Part shown: in pieces, positions 26,075-34,354 of the stretch
Position numbering within the stretch: the stretch's first letter is position 1
Layout of the letters: every line of letters begins with the position of its first letter
DNA from: Acidobacteriota bacterium
Lineage (GTDB): Bacteria; Acidobacteriota; Terriglobia; Bryobacterales; Bryobacteraceae
NCBI GenBank assembly: GCA_025354885.1
Contig: JANXLY010000056.1
Span: 1-64,000, forward strand
Reading direction: 5' to 3'
DNA: 64,000 bases
Translations under genes and position numbers: made by a program
The notes under the pieces: model-generated
Told to the model about the DNA's origin: nothing
Seen by the model: the letters and a program-made list of their open reading frames with translations, nothing else
Databases searched by the model: none

Positions 26075-27058
26075 GTGAGTATCCTTAGCAATCTTTTCCA
26101 CAAGAGTTCCGAGACGGAATCGACCTCGCTGGCAGATCAATTCACGAGTCTGGAGTGGATTGAAGCGACCAGAGACGCCGCACTTCAATTATGGCGCAGC
26201 AGCATGATTTGCATGGGCGAAGCGATGCCGCTCTCGCCAAAGCAGATATCCGAGCCACATCGTAAGAGCCTGAAGCAGTTGGTGGATGAGATGCCGAACA
26301 AGCCGGCACCGAACATCATTGCCGAACGCCGACAAAAGACGAACGAAATCCTGAAGAGTTACGGTGCGCAGATGGGTAACTTCATTGATTCGCAGGATAA
26401 AGAGGCGAAGGCTGTGATCGGGGCTGTGGCGCAATTGACAGAAACATTGAGCGGGTTTGATCAGCGTTATGCAGTTCGACTGCAAGGGATTACGAAGAAG
26501 CTGAAGTTGCTTGCGACTTCGAACGATTTGGGTGAGATCCGAACCAAGTTGACCGCAGAAGTGAGCCAACTGGAGAAGTGTCTTGAGGAGCAGCAACGCG
26601 ATACACGCTCAGCGATGCAGCGATTGGGCGAGGATGTGAACAAGAGCGAACTGCGCAAGCAGCGCTCCATCCCAGGCCCAGGCTCGCAACACGCCTCGGA
26701 CAGTTTGCTGGCGCTGGACCGCGCGGTAAAAGGTTGGGATCGCTACTGTCTGGTGCGCTATGAATTCCAGGTGCGTCAGGGCGTTGGGCCAGACCCGCAA
26801 CTTTGGGAAACGAAAGTAGCTGTGCTGCAAGCAGCTTTGCCAGAGCGGCTTGGGCACCCGGTCCGCGTCGTGGTGCCAAAGCCTGGAGTGATCCTCGCGG
26901 CAGTGCATTGCCAGCTACTCGAATATGCAGGCCATGCGGAATCCATGGAGAAATCGCTGACGCAGGCGAGTGGAATGAGTTGCACATCGCGAGTGGTAGA
27001 GCCACTGCGTGAAGAAGCGATGCGTGAGGCGATGGTTCGCCTTGAGAAGGCAGGTTAG
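26075..27058 (+). CDS. Coiled-coil protein with a possible degenerate GGDEF-like end
   Basis: 327 residues, GTG start, no signal peptide or membrane segment. Residues 100-195 are rich in heptads (SQDKEAKAVIGAVAQLTETL, TKLTAEVSQLEKCLEEQQRD). The arrangement resembles the helical N-terminal region found in front of diguanylate cyclases of acidobacteria. Residues 210-325 may be a decayed GGDEF domain: PERLGHPVRVVVPKPGVILA falls where the active GG(D/E)EF strand would be, but the motif itself is absent. It is not recognised with certainty. It is followed 7 bases later by a CpaE-like ATPase, so the two probably work together. It could also be read through from the his operon. Confidence 0.65.
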   Translation: MSILSNLFHKSSETESTSLADQFTSLEWIEATRDAALQLWRSSMICMGEAMPLSPKQISEPHRKSLKQLVDEMPNKPAPNIIAERRQKTNEILKSYGAQMGNFIDSQDKEAKAVIGAVAQLTETLSGFDQRYAVRLQGITKKLKLLATSNDLGEIRTKLTAEVSQLEKCLEEQQRDTRSAMQRLGEDVNKSELRKQRSIPGPGSQHASDSLLALDRAVKGWDRYCLVRYEFQVRQGVGPDPQLWETKVAVLQAALPERLGHPVRVVVPKPGVILAAVHCQLLEYAGHAESMEKSLTQASGMSCTSRVVEPLREEAMREAMVRLEKAG

Positions 27059-27064
27059 TCAATC

Positions 27065-28258
27065 ATGCTGCGTTACGCCTTGTTTGCCGCCAGTGTGGAT
27101 GCCCGCGAATCGGTAGGGCTTGGGCTCGAAGGCTACCCAGGCCTTTTTCTCCTCAAAGCCTTTGATCACTTTCTTTCACCCGAAGCGTTGCTCGATTATG
27201 TGCGGGCGCATTCGCCCCAGGTCCTGCTCTTCGACATCAGCGGGGGCAAGGGTCCATTGATTGAAGCCGCAGAGCTGCTGCATGGTTCAGAGCATACGCA
27301 CCTGGTAGCAGTAGACCGGGAACTGGATGCCGAAGTGTTGCTTGAGTTGATGAATTCCGGCGTACGCGAATTCTTGCGCTTCCCTTTCAATCCCGAAAAG
27401 CTAACGAATGCGATGAGGCGCATCTCGATGGCTGTAGCGAATGCGCCTGCCGAACGCGAGGCGACAGATCTGCTCTTCAGCTTTCTCCCTGCCAAGCCCG
27501 GTGTAGGTTGCTCGACCACCGCGATTCATACTGCGCTTGAATTGTCGCAGCGACCGCATAGCCGTGTGTTGCTTACAGACTTTGATTTGAACTGCGGCCT
27601 CAGCCGCTTTCTGCTCAAGCTCAACAATCCTCTGGGCATTCGCGATGCCGTGGCGAAGATGCAGGAGATGGACGACGGATTGTGGAGTGAGATCAAATCG
27701 AGCATGGAAGATCTGGATGTGTTGCCGCCTGGCCTGATCGACGCCAGTCACGAATTGGAGTCTACGCGAATCCGATCCCTGTTTGAATTTGCGCGACGAC
27801 GCTACCGAATTGTTCTTGCAGACCTGAGCGGCATGATGGAGAGTTTTTCGCTCGACATCCTTCAGCAGTCGCGGCGCATTCTGCTGGTGGTGGAACCTGA
27901 TCTTGCCGCAGTGCATATGGCGAGGGAGAAAATGCGTTTTCTCGAATCGCATGAACTGCAAGACCGGGTTGCGCTTGTGATCAACCGTTGGCGTAAAGAT
28001 GCGCCTCTCACTATTGCTGATATCGAAAGCGTTCTTGGCTCACCGGCCGAGTTCACTTTGAGCGAATCCGCGGACCAGGTCTACAAATCCGTGATGCGTG
28101 GGGGCGCGCTCGACCCCGCCTCCACCTACTATCGCGAAATTGCAGACCTGGCTTCGTGGCTTGCCTCTGAATCCGGTGTCAAGCGAGGACCGAAGCTCAA
28201 ACGTAAAGTGGAATACTTCTCGCTGATTCCGAGCCGCTACTCGCTCAATCGTGCCTGA
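27065..28258 (+). CDS. CpaE/TadZ-like MinD-family ATPase
   Basis: 397 residues. The N-terminal 130 residues form a receiver-like domain without a clear phosphoacceptor (VLLFDISGGKG, EFLRFPFNPEKL). A MinD/ParA ATPase domain follows, with a deviant P-loop in LPAKPGVGCSTTAIHTALEL; Cys replaces the usual Lys of GKS/T. RVLLTDFDLNCGLSRFLLKL is Walker A-prime and YRIVLADLSGMME is Walker B. CpaE-type proteins position type IV pilus/Tad secretion machinery at the pole, but no Tad genes are in this window. A paralogue lies at 50119-51318. The end of the gene lies in a 14-base tandem repeat. Confidence 0.88.
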   Translation: MLRYALFAASVDARESVGLGLEGYPGLFLLKAFDHFLSPEALLDYVRAHSPQVLLFDISGGKGPLIEAAELLHGSEHTHLVAVDRELDAEVLLELMNSGVREFLRFPFNPEKLTNAMRRISMAVANAPAEREATDLLFSFLPAKPGVGCSTTAIHTALELSQRPHSRVLLTDFDLNCGLSRFLLKLNNPLGIRDAVAKMQEMDDGLWSEIKSSMEDLDVLPPGLIDASHELESTRIRSLFEFARRRYRIVLADLSGMMESFSLDILQQSRRILLVVEPDLAAVHMAREKMRFLESHELQDRVALVINRWRKDAPLTIADIESVLGSPAEFTLSESADQVYKSVMRGGALDPASTYYREIADLASWLASESGVKRGPKLKRKVEYFSLIPSRYSLNRA

Positions 28259-28304
28259 GCGATCGTGTCTGCTCAGTCGTGTCTGCTCAATCGCGCCTGA
28301 TCAA
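28249..28304. repeat. Four tandem 14-base repeats across two stop codons
   Basis: Units TCGTGCCTGAGCGA, TCGTGTCTGCTCAG, TCGTGTCTGCTCAA and TCGCGCCTGATCAA lie head to tail. A further weak copy may precede them. The array contains the TGA of the CpaE-like gene (28256-28258) and, on the other strand, the TGA of the propeller lipoprotein (28287-28289). It is a small minisatellite that could slip and alter both C-termini. Confidence 0.8.
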
Positions 28305-29264
28305 TTCTGCGTAGCCGATTTGCCCGTTCAGTCGCTCGTCTGGCTTGGGTAGATCTCCTCCCCCAAACCAGATACGCGCCCGTCCTGCTTCCATCAATAC
28401 CGTCGCATCACATACCACCGCTTTATTCCAGGCAGACATACCTCGCAGCACAGGTTCTTTCTGCTTCTCCCAAGTCTTGCCATCTCTCGATACTGCGTAA
28501 CCCATGGCGCGTTGTTCCTTGCGGTCGCGGCCGGTGTACATCATCACCCATTGATTATTTGCGGTGAACACGGCTGGCTCTCCAAGGCCATTTTCATCAA
28601 AGTCTCCTGCTCCACCCAGTTCGAGCAGCGGGCCTCCACGGAGTTTGGTCCAGGTGATGCCGTCCTTTGACTTGGCGATACCAAGGCGCTGTCGGCGAGC
28701 ACGGTCCTCTCCGAGATAGAACAGGTAGACATCATCTCCGACAGAGAGGAGATAGGGGTCTCCAATGCTCATTTCGTCCCAACTCATGCGAGGGCCAAGA
28801 CCAAGCACAGGGCCAGAGTGTTTCTTCCAGTTGCGCCCGTCAACGGAAATGGCAATGCCGATTACACTATGCCCCTTTTCGCCGGCCTGATAGGAATAAA
28901 GTAATTGTTCCCGATGCACTGCCACTCCGCCATTGGCTGCAATATAAGTGCCCTCCCAAGCCTCGCTCGGGCTCAGGATTTTGCGATTCCCTGTCCAGGC
29001 AATGCCGTCTTTCGAGGAGGCGAGCATGGTAGCCCAGCTCTTTCCATCGAATTGCGAATAAAGGTTGAGGTATTCGCCGCGCCAGGCCACGACTGAAGGG
29101 TTCAGGACGTCGAGAGCCGTGCCTCGCTCGATCACTGGCTCGCTCCTGGGCTTCCAGTGCAAATCCAGTGCGGCACCGGGCCCCGGCTTGGGCAATGCAA
29201 AAGTATCATAGCGGCCACAGGAGCAAAGCAGACCGGTGAAAACCGCAAGCAGAGCCGTTCTCAT
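28287..29264 (-). CDS. Secreted five-bladed beta-propeller, glycoside hydrolase 43/32-like lipoprotein
   Basis: 325 residues. The leader LLAVFTGLLCSCGRY looks like a lipoprotein signal with Cys as the acylated residue. The remainder shows the repeated pattern of five-bladed GH43/GH32/GH130 propellers: NPSVVAWRGEYLNLYSQFDG, MLASSKDGIAWTGN, SIGDPYLLSVGDDVYLFYLG, GLGEPAVFTANNQWVMMYTG and DATVLMEAGRARIWFGGGD. Repeated xSxDGxxW motifs mark the blades. Catalytic acids cannot be assigned with confidence. The start overlaps the histidine-kinase stop by 4 bases, so it is the second gene of that unit. Confidence 0.75.
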   Translation of the reverse strand: MRTALLAVFTGLLCSCGRYDTFALPKPGPGAALDLHWKPRSEPVIERGTALDVLNPSVVAWRGEYLNLYSQFDGKSWATMLASSKDGIAWTGNRKILSPSEAWEGTYIAANGGVAVHREQLLYSYQAGEKGHSVIGIAISVDGRNWKKHSGPVLGLGPRMSWDEMSIGDPYLLSVGDDVYLFYLGEDRARRQRLGIAKSKDGITWTKLRGGPLLELGGAGDFDENGLGEPAVFTANNQWVMMYTGRDRKEQRAMGYAVSRDGKTWEKQKEPVLRGMSAWNKAVVCDATVLMEAGRARIWFGGGDLPKPDERLNGQIGYAELIRRD

Positions 29265-30412
29265 AGAGGAATTCGAACGCGCAAGGTTGCTCCATGTCCG
29301 GGGCGGCTGTTTACTACCAGTTCTCCTCCCAGACTTCGTACGCGGCGCTTGATGCTTGCGGGGCCGATGCGCAACGCTTCCAGTTCGCTGAGTTCGTAGT
29401 TGCCGCTAAACGGGAAGCCCGTACCATCATCTTCAATCTCGATGTGCAACATTTCACCCTGCATCGTGAGGTTAATGGCAACGCGAGACGCTTTGGAATG
29501 CTTCTGAACATTGTTCAACGACTCACGCACGATTTGCAGCACTTCGAGAAAGCTCTCGGGCTCTCCTGTAACTTCCTGGCTGGAATAGCCAGCCGAGATG
29601 CCCGTGTCTTTCTTAAAGTTCTCGACCAGTCGGCGGATCGCCGTCGACAAACTTTCACCCTCTACTTCGAGCGGCCTCATGCCACGAACAAAAGCACGTA
29701 GTTCGGCAACCTGCGAACGGCAAACGCTCTGCAGGTCCTGTAGCTCCCTTAGGCCCGAGGCCAACTCGCGACCCAGCATCTGCTGAACGACGTTCAAGCG
29801 CATCTGAAAACTGATAAAGCTTTGCAGCGGGCCGTCGTGGAAGTCATCGGCAATGCGTTGTCGTTCGACTTCGCGAAGTTTTTCGCCTTCACCACGCAGC
29901 AAAACTACTTCCTGCTGTGCCAGGTCGAGGCGGTCGCTGAGCACGCGTTTTTCTAGCGAAAGCGTGCATGCAAGAATTCCCGACAACATAACGAGTGGCT
30001 GCAGAACTTCCCACTGTGCTGGACGCAAGAGCAGGAAGAAGCCCTGACAAATTACGAGCACGGTAAAGACTTCCCGCCAGGAATGCAGGATTGCTGCTTC
30101 AAGCAGCAAAAAGACATAGAACAACGAGTTGAACCAGAGCGTCTGGTCGGCTGAGTAATGAGCAAAGAACAGGAAGGCAACTACATCCACACCAAGACTG
30201 AGCAGCGGCGGCCAACGGCGCTCAACCTCTCGCCAGAGAAGCGCAAGCAGGCTGTAAATTGTAAAGGCAGAAGCCAGGCTCATCACGGGCCACGCCAGTG
30301 GATGCATGGCCGCGCTGCCCACCGCAAGAAAGGCGAGAGCGAGGATGGTGCGGATAACGGCGAGGCTTTGCCACCAAAGTGGCGACAGGTATTTAGGTTC
30401 AGGTTGATTCAT
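29261..30412 (-). CDS. Sensor histidine kinase, NarL-system (HisKA_3) type
   Basis: 383 residues. The N-terminal 150 residues hold four to five membrane helices with little periplasmic sequence. The phosphoacceptor helix is ERQRIADDFHDGPLQSFISF (His at about residue 193), the HisKA_3 form seen with LuxR-type response regulators. The ATPase domain contains ESLNNVQKHSKASRVAI (N box), IEIEDDGTGFPF (G1) and RPGHGATLRVRIP (G2). No LuxR-type response regulator is next to it, so it is an orphan in this window. It is followed by the propeller lipoprotein in an overlapping arrangement and preceded by a methyltransferase-like gene 3 bases upstream. Confidence 0.9.
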   Translation of the reverse strand: MNQPEPKYLSPLWWQSLAVIRTILALAFLAVGSAAMHPLAWPVMSLASAFTIYSLLALLWREVERRWPPLLSLGVDVVAFLFFAHYSADQTLWFNSLFYVFLLLEAAILHSWREVFTVLVICQGFFLLLRPAQWEVLQPLVMLSGILACTLSLEKRVLSDRLDLAQQEVVLLRGEGEKLREVERQRIADDFHDGPLQSFISFQMRLNVVQQMLGRELASGLRELQDLQSVCRSQVAELRAFVRGMRPLEVEGESLSTAIRRLVENFKKDTGISAGYSSQEVTGEPESFLEVLQIVRESLNNVQKHSKASRVAINLTMQGEMLHIEIEDDGTGFPFSGNYELSELEALRIGPASIKRRVRSLGGELVVNSRPGHGATLRVRIPL

Positions 30413-30415
30413 GGT

Positions 30416-30937
30416 CTAGCGCCGGTAGAAAAACAGGGTATGGCTGCGGCCTTCTGTGTCTTCCATCACTTCCGTTTTTTCGGGATTCCATTCTGTGAAC
30501 TCAAAATCGTGGCATACGATGCGAGCGCCGCGTTTCATCTTTTTTTCAAGCACCGGCGAGAGGCGAATGTTTGTTACAGGAAGCAGATACACAGTGATCA
30601 GGTCCGCACTGGAATAATCCTGCTCGAACAGATCGCCTTCGATGATGCGAGCAAGCGTTGCGAGACCGAGTTTGGAGATGCGCCCACGGCTTTGTTCGAC
30701 GAGCTCATGGTTGAGTTCGATGCCGATCGACCTGGCTCCGATTTTCTGAGCTCCGGTAACGACGATGCGACCATCGCCCGAGCCGAGGTCAAACAGAGTC
30801 TCGCCTTTTTTTAGTTCTCCGAGTTTGAGCATGCGCTCCACGACCACTTGCGGAGTCGGATAATACGGCGCTGCACGTTCTGGCGGCTTGTCGTGATCCT
30901 GAGCGAAGAATGCGAGCAGGCAAAGAAGAAGCATCAT
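30416..30937 (-). CDS. Class I SAM-dependent methyltransferase with a signal-like N-terminus
   Basis: 173 residues. LKKGETLFDLGSGDGRIVV is the SAM-binding motif I, IGIELNHELV is post-I, and ADLITVYLLPVTN is motif II/III. The N-terminus MMLLLCLLAFFAQ is a strong short signal peptide, unexpected because SAM is cytoplasmic. A later start at the Met in VVVERMLKL would lose the first helix of the fold, so the signal-bearing start is preferred. The target is unknown. It sits 3 bases before the histidine kinase and 6 bases after the NIPSNAP gene in a leftward run. Confidence 0.75.
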   Translation of the reverse strand: MMLLLCLLAFFAQDHDKPPERAAPYYPTPQVVVERMLKLGELKKGETLFDLGSGDGRIVVTGAQKIGARSIGIELNHELVEQSRGRISKLGLATLARIIEGDLFEQDYSSADLITVYLLPVTNIRLSPVLEKKMKRGARIVCHDFEFTEWNPEKTEVMEDTEGRSHTLFFYRR

Positions 30938-30943
30938 GGGTAA

Positions 30944-31678
30944 TTATCTGATCGGAGAGTAAGCCGTAGGGCTTAACATCGAATTCGAAATATTAGAGAC
31001 TACTTCAGCATCGCTCAAGCCTGGGGTGACCTTGAGCTTGTCCCATTCCGGATGCGAAACAAATTTCTTCCAGTTCGCTTCCCTTGCGGCCAGGCTGTCA
31101 TACCAGAGCATGTAGCTAAGGTTCGGCATGTTGGTGCCGAAGATGGTTTCGCCGAAGAAAACCGGGTTCAGGCCTGTCTTGCGGAAGATCGAGATTTCGC
31201 CAGAGTTGAACATGCCGATCTTCTTGCCGAGCGAGCCAAAGTCGTTTGATTCGTAAGTGCGCAATTCGAAAACACGAGCAGCGCGGCCTGCTTCGGCTGC
31301 AGGAATTTCAAGGGCAGGAAATCCATCAAAGCTGCGCAGGAGGCTCGATTCGATTCGCACAAAGCTTGCGACTTCGTTGCCGGCATCCCAACTCGCTTCC
31401 ATCTGGGCGAGGTTCCTGAACTCAGTAACCTGCAGGATGCAGGGGCTGCCCGGACCAATCATCGTATTGAAGAATCCCACCTTCGAGATGCCCGCTTTCT
31501 GCAACGCAGGTAGCTGCTGCTTTGAAAGAAATTCGTTCAGCCGCTTGGGCATGCCGTCGAGAGTATTGCGCAATTTATAGGAGCGCAACTCGATCAGACT
31601 GTTCGATTTCTTTTGTGTTGGTTCAAAGGCGGCGGCGCCAAGGGCGCTGCCAGCGGCGAGAAGTAGACGGCGTTTCAT
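30944..31678 (-). CDS. NIPSNAP-family protein with export signal
   Basis: 244 residues: a leader (MKRRLLLAAGSALGAAAFEP) and two NIPSNAP-type ferredoxin-like repeats. The repeats start at LIELRSYKLRN (about residue 28) and VFELRTYESND (about residue 136). Each continues with a FFNTMIGPGSPCILQ- or FFGETIFGTNMPNLS-type strand and an aromatic xxYMLWYDSLAAREANWKKF pattern. NIPSNAP domains bind small ligands or act as scaffolds; a reaction is not established. It belongs to the leftward series down to 28287. Confidence 0.82.
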   Translation of the reverse strand: MKRRLLLAAGSALGAAAFEPTQKKSNSLIELRSYKLRNTLDGMPKRLNEFLSKQQLPALQKAGISKVGFFNTMIGPGSPCILQVTEFRNLAQMEASWDAGNEVASFVRIESSLLRSFDGFPALEIPAAEAGRAARVFELRTYESNDFGSLGKKIGMFNSGEISIFRKTGLNPVFFGETIFGTNMPNLSYMLWYDSLAAREANWKKFVSHPEWDKLKVTPGLSDAEVVSNISNSMLSPTAYSPIR

Positions 31679-31699
31679 TCAAGGCCATCGTACAACGCG

Positions 31700-32353
31700 C
31701 TAAGCGGCGCTGGTATCCAGAACTTCGCCGAAGCGACGTTCGCGGGAGCGAAACTCATTCACTGCGGCCTCGAGATCACGCTCGCTAAAATCGGGCCAGG
31801 CTACCGGAGTGAAGAAAAATTCTGCATAGGCGCATTCCCAAAGTAGAAAATCGCTCAGGCGTTTTTCGCCGCCTGTGCGGATCAGCAGATCGACGTCGGG
31901 GCCCAGGGTGCGGCTCAGTTCTTCGCGATCCATGCCGGGCCGCAGTGCGGCGAGCAGCATGTCTCGTGATGAGTAATCGAGGGCGATTCGAACCAGCAGA
32001 CGGCGACCTGCTGCCGTGTCGCTTTCAGCCCGCTCGAGTGCTGGCACAAGTGTGATCGGCAGACGGTCTCGCCTGCCAATGAATTGAAGCCGAACTCCAT
32101 TCTCGCGGCATTCGGCAACTTCTTTCTCGATGAAGTGTGCCAGCAAGCGCATCAGGCCCGCGACTTCGTCTGCAGGGCGCTTCCAGTTGTCGCTGGAGAA
32201 AGCATAGAGCGTTAGCGTCTCGATGCCCAGGCACGGAGCATGACGAATGGCCCGGCGCACGGATTCTGCCCCCTGCTTGTGCCCCGCAAGGCGAGGCCAG
32301 CCGAAGCGTTGGGCCCAGCGGCCATTGCCGTCCATGATGATTGCAACGTGCAA
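31700..32353 (-). CDS. uppS: Polyprenyl (undecaprenyl) diphosphate synthase
   Basis: A 217-residue cis-prenyltransferase that condenses farnesyl diphosphate with isopentenyl diphosphates to make the C55 carrier lipid for cell-wall synthesis. The protein starts HVAIIMDGNGRWAQRFG, with the catalytic Asp and the pyrophosphate loop. GHKQGAESVRR, LTLYAFSSDNWKRP and DLLIRTGGEKRLSDFLLWEC (second substrate site) are all standard. It is slightly shorter than the usual 230-250 residues. It follows the winged-helix regulator gene by 3 bases, and the NIPSNAP gene lies downstream. Confidence 0.95.
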   Translation of the reverse strand: MHVAIIMDGNGRWAQRFGWPRLAGHKQGAESVRRAIRHAPCLGIETLTLYAFSSDNWKRPADEVAGLMRLLAHFIEKEVAECRENGVRLQFIGRRDRLPITLVPALERAESDTAAGRRLLVRIALDYSSRDMLLAALRPGMDREELSRTLGPDVDLLIRTGGEKRLSDFLLWECAYAEFFFTPVAWPDFSERDLEAAVNEFRSRERRFGEVLDTSAA

Positions 32354-32356
32354 GAC

Positions 32357-32713
32357 TTACTTCTCCTTCGGTTTCATCGCCTGAATCAGCGCTTCCATAT
32401 GATTGACGTACTTCTCAAACGCCTTGCGGCCTGCAGCCGTCAACTCATACTCAGTCTGGGGCCGCCGTCCCAGAAAGTATTTACGGCAGGCAACGTAGCC
32501 GGCGTCTTCGAGTTTGCGCGCATGAATGCTCAGGTTTCCATCGGTCAAAGCGAGGATTTCCTTCAGTTCTCCGAAGCTAAGAGTTTTCGTTGCCGCGAGA
32601 GCGCTGACAATGCCCAGTCGCACGCGTTCGTGGATCAGTTGGTCGAGATTCACCGCTTTTTGCGGCACCGGCGTATCGTCGACCATGCGGAGTGCATTGG
32701 CTTTAGCCGCCAT
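32357..32713 (-). CDS. Winged-helix transcriptional regulator
   Basis: About 118 residues after choosing the ATG at 32713; the frame runs further upstream into the neighbouring gene. HERVRLGIVSALAATKTLSF and ALTDGNLSIHARKLEDAGYV form the helix-turn-helix. RKYFLGRRPQTEYELTAAGR is the wing, and a C-terminal helix completes the MarR/PadR-like DNA-binding fold. It overlaps the end of the upstream membrane-protein gene by 11 bases. Such pairs of small regulator and four- to six-helix membrane protein are frequent in acidobacteria; the signal sensed is unknown. Confidence 0.82.
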   Translation of the reverse strand: MAAKANALRMVDDTPVPQKAVNLDQLIHERVRLGIVSALAATKTLSFGELKEILALTDGNLSIHARKLEDAGYVACRKYFLGRRPQTEYELTAAGRKAFEKYVNHMEALIQAMKPKEK

Positions 32714-33287
32714 GTTTCCTCGCAATCCAGGCACCGAATCCAATATGCAGTACTCCGAAGCCGGCAGCGAGACAGATCGCGTTGCATTCTGCCGGAGCAA
32801 ATAGGGCGACTGCGCCGAGGGCCATAAAGCCCAAGCCCATCAACGGGACAACGCGGACACTCGAGACTCCACCAGTGATGACGCCTGCCCCATAAAGCAA
32901 CAGCCAGAGACCCGGGATTTCCACATAGTGATTGGATCGTGCAGCGGCAGCCGTAAGCGCAGCACCAGCCAGAAGCGGAGGTGCGAAGCCCAGGCCAAAG
33001 CGCCGGGCCGGGTTCGAAAATAAGGAAACTCCAGACTGATTTGCCTTCCAGATCATGGCGATGAAGCCCAATAGAATTGCGGCCATGCCTTCGGCAGTCC
33101 AGATAGCGAGCCAGGCTTCATTGGTCTTGGCACCCATACTGAGCCACGAGGCTAGCAGGGCAGAAAGGCCCACAAGCAGCATTCCATAGCCAGGCACGGC
33201 CGTAAATGCCGTGGTGCTCTCCATCGTCGAGCGGATGTATTTGAGGTTGTCGAGCGCGTGCTCGTGCATTTCGGCGCGTAGGCCCAT
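32703..33287 (-). CDS. Integral membrane protein paired with the winged-helix regulator
   Basis: 194 residues, about six hydrophobic segments (for example GMLLVGLSALLASWLSMG, TAEGMAAILLGFIAMIW, GLWLLLYGAGVITGGVSSV, VVPLMGLGFMALGAVALF). The N-terminus HEHALDNLKYIRSTMESTTA is a cytoplasmic helix seen in this kind of regulator-linked protein. No catalytic motif is seen. It overlaps the regulator gene downstream by 11 bases, so the two are surely one operon. Confidence 0.75.
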   Translation of the reverse strand: MGLRAEMHEHALDNLKYIRSTMESTTAFTAVPGYGMLLVGLSALLASWLSMGAKTNEAWLAIWTAEGMAAILLGFIAMIWKANQSGVSLFSNPARRFGLGFAPPLLAGAALTAAAARSNHYVEIPGLWLLLYGAGVITGGVSSVRVVPLMGLGFMALGAVALFAPAECNAICLAAGFGVLHIGFGAWIARKHGG

Positions 33288-33311
33288 GCGGCAATAATAG
33301 AGTACTTTGCG

Positions 33312-34274
33312 TTATAAAGCAAGAGCCATTTGATTTCCTTGCTCCCAGTCCGGAGGCAAGTAGGAAGTGGCCTTGCGGCTGAGTCCGACTTGTCGGCGAA
33401 TCCGTTCAAAACGGGCTTCAATGATCTGGTGATATTCACGAGAAGGCCGCGCCGCGCTCGCGAAGGTTTTCTGGTAGCGGCGAACCAATAGAGGGTGTTC
33501 GCGTTCTAAATAAGCAAGGAAAATTTCGCGCGTCGGGCTCTTCAAAAACAGGACCCCACCGCCAAACCAGGTGGCACCCGCCTGCTTGGCCCTTTCGGCA
33601 AGCGCCAGAAGCTCAGCCTCTCCATCGTTGATCCCCGGAAGAACCGGAGAGACGATGGCACCGCACCGAATTCCGCTCGCAGTGAGCGCTGCAAGTGCCG
33701 CGAGTCGAAGGTCGGGGCGAGGTGCCTTGGGCTCGAGGCCACGGGCGAGTTCTACATCGATTGTCGTGATTGTGAAGTTCAGATAAAGAACGTTTCGCTG
33801 CGCCACGCGCTGCAGGAGATCGATGTCGCGAGTGGGCAGATCGCTCTTGGTCGTGATCCAGAATTTGCGTCCACTTTCGATCGCAAAGACTTCCAGCATA
33901 CGTCGGGTGAGTTCATAACGACGCTCGGCATGTTGGTAGGGATCGGTCGCGGTGCCAAGAGCAATCGCTTGTGATCGCGGCACTCTTGTCAACTCGCGGC
34001 GGAACTCAACCGCATTCCAAACCTTGGCGAAAATGCGAGTCTCAAAGTCATCAGGCGCGCGCAGTTCCATAAACTCATGAGTGTATCGGGCATAACAATA
34101 CTGGCAGGCCATCTCGCAACCGCGATAGGGGTTGATCGACCAGTCGAAAGAGTGGCGGCTGTCCGCAACCCGGTTGATCCACTTGCCGGTCGCGAGGTGG
34201 CTATAGGTGACGGTCCGCTTGGCTTCAAGCAGAGTCGCCGCCTGTGCTGCCTTCGCGATACCAACAAGTTGCAT
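33312..34274 (-). CDS. Radical SAM protein, PA0069/SplB-like family
   Basis: 320 residues. The 4Fe-4S cluster motif is CEMACQYCYARYTHEF (about residues 53-68), the CxxxCxxC spacing of radical SAM enzymes with an aromatic between the last two Cys. INPYRGC just before it, FWITTKSDLPTRDIDLLQRV, and a late IVSPVLPGINDGEAELLALA fit the PA0069-type group related to spore photoproduct lyase. The function of that group is not established; a role in nucleic-acid repair is often suggested. It is divergent from ispD. Confidence 0.88.
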   Translation of the reverse strand: MQLVGIAKAAQAATLLEAKRTVTYSHLATGKWINRVADSRHSFDWSINPYRGCEMACQYCYARYTHEFMELRAPDDFETRIFAKVWNAVEFRRELTRVPRSQAIALGTATDPYQHAERRYELTRRMLEVFAIESGRKFWITTKSDLPTRDIDLLQRVAQRNVLYLNFTITTIDVELARGLEPKAPRPDLRLAALAALTASGIRCGAIVSPVLPGINDGEAELLALAERAKQAGATWFGGGVLFLKSPTREIFLAYLEREHPLLVRRYQKTFASAARPSREYHQIIEARFERIRRQVGLSRKATSYLPPDWEQGNQMALAL

Positions 34275-34354
34275 AGGGAGAATGGTATTAGTTTCGCCGT
34301 TTATTCGCCGTTCGTCAAGTCTTTTGCTCCATTACAATGGAGGTGGTTGAAACT

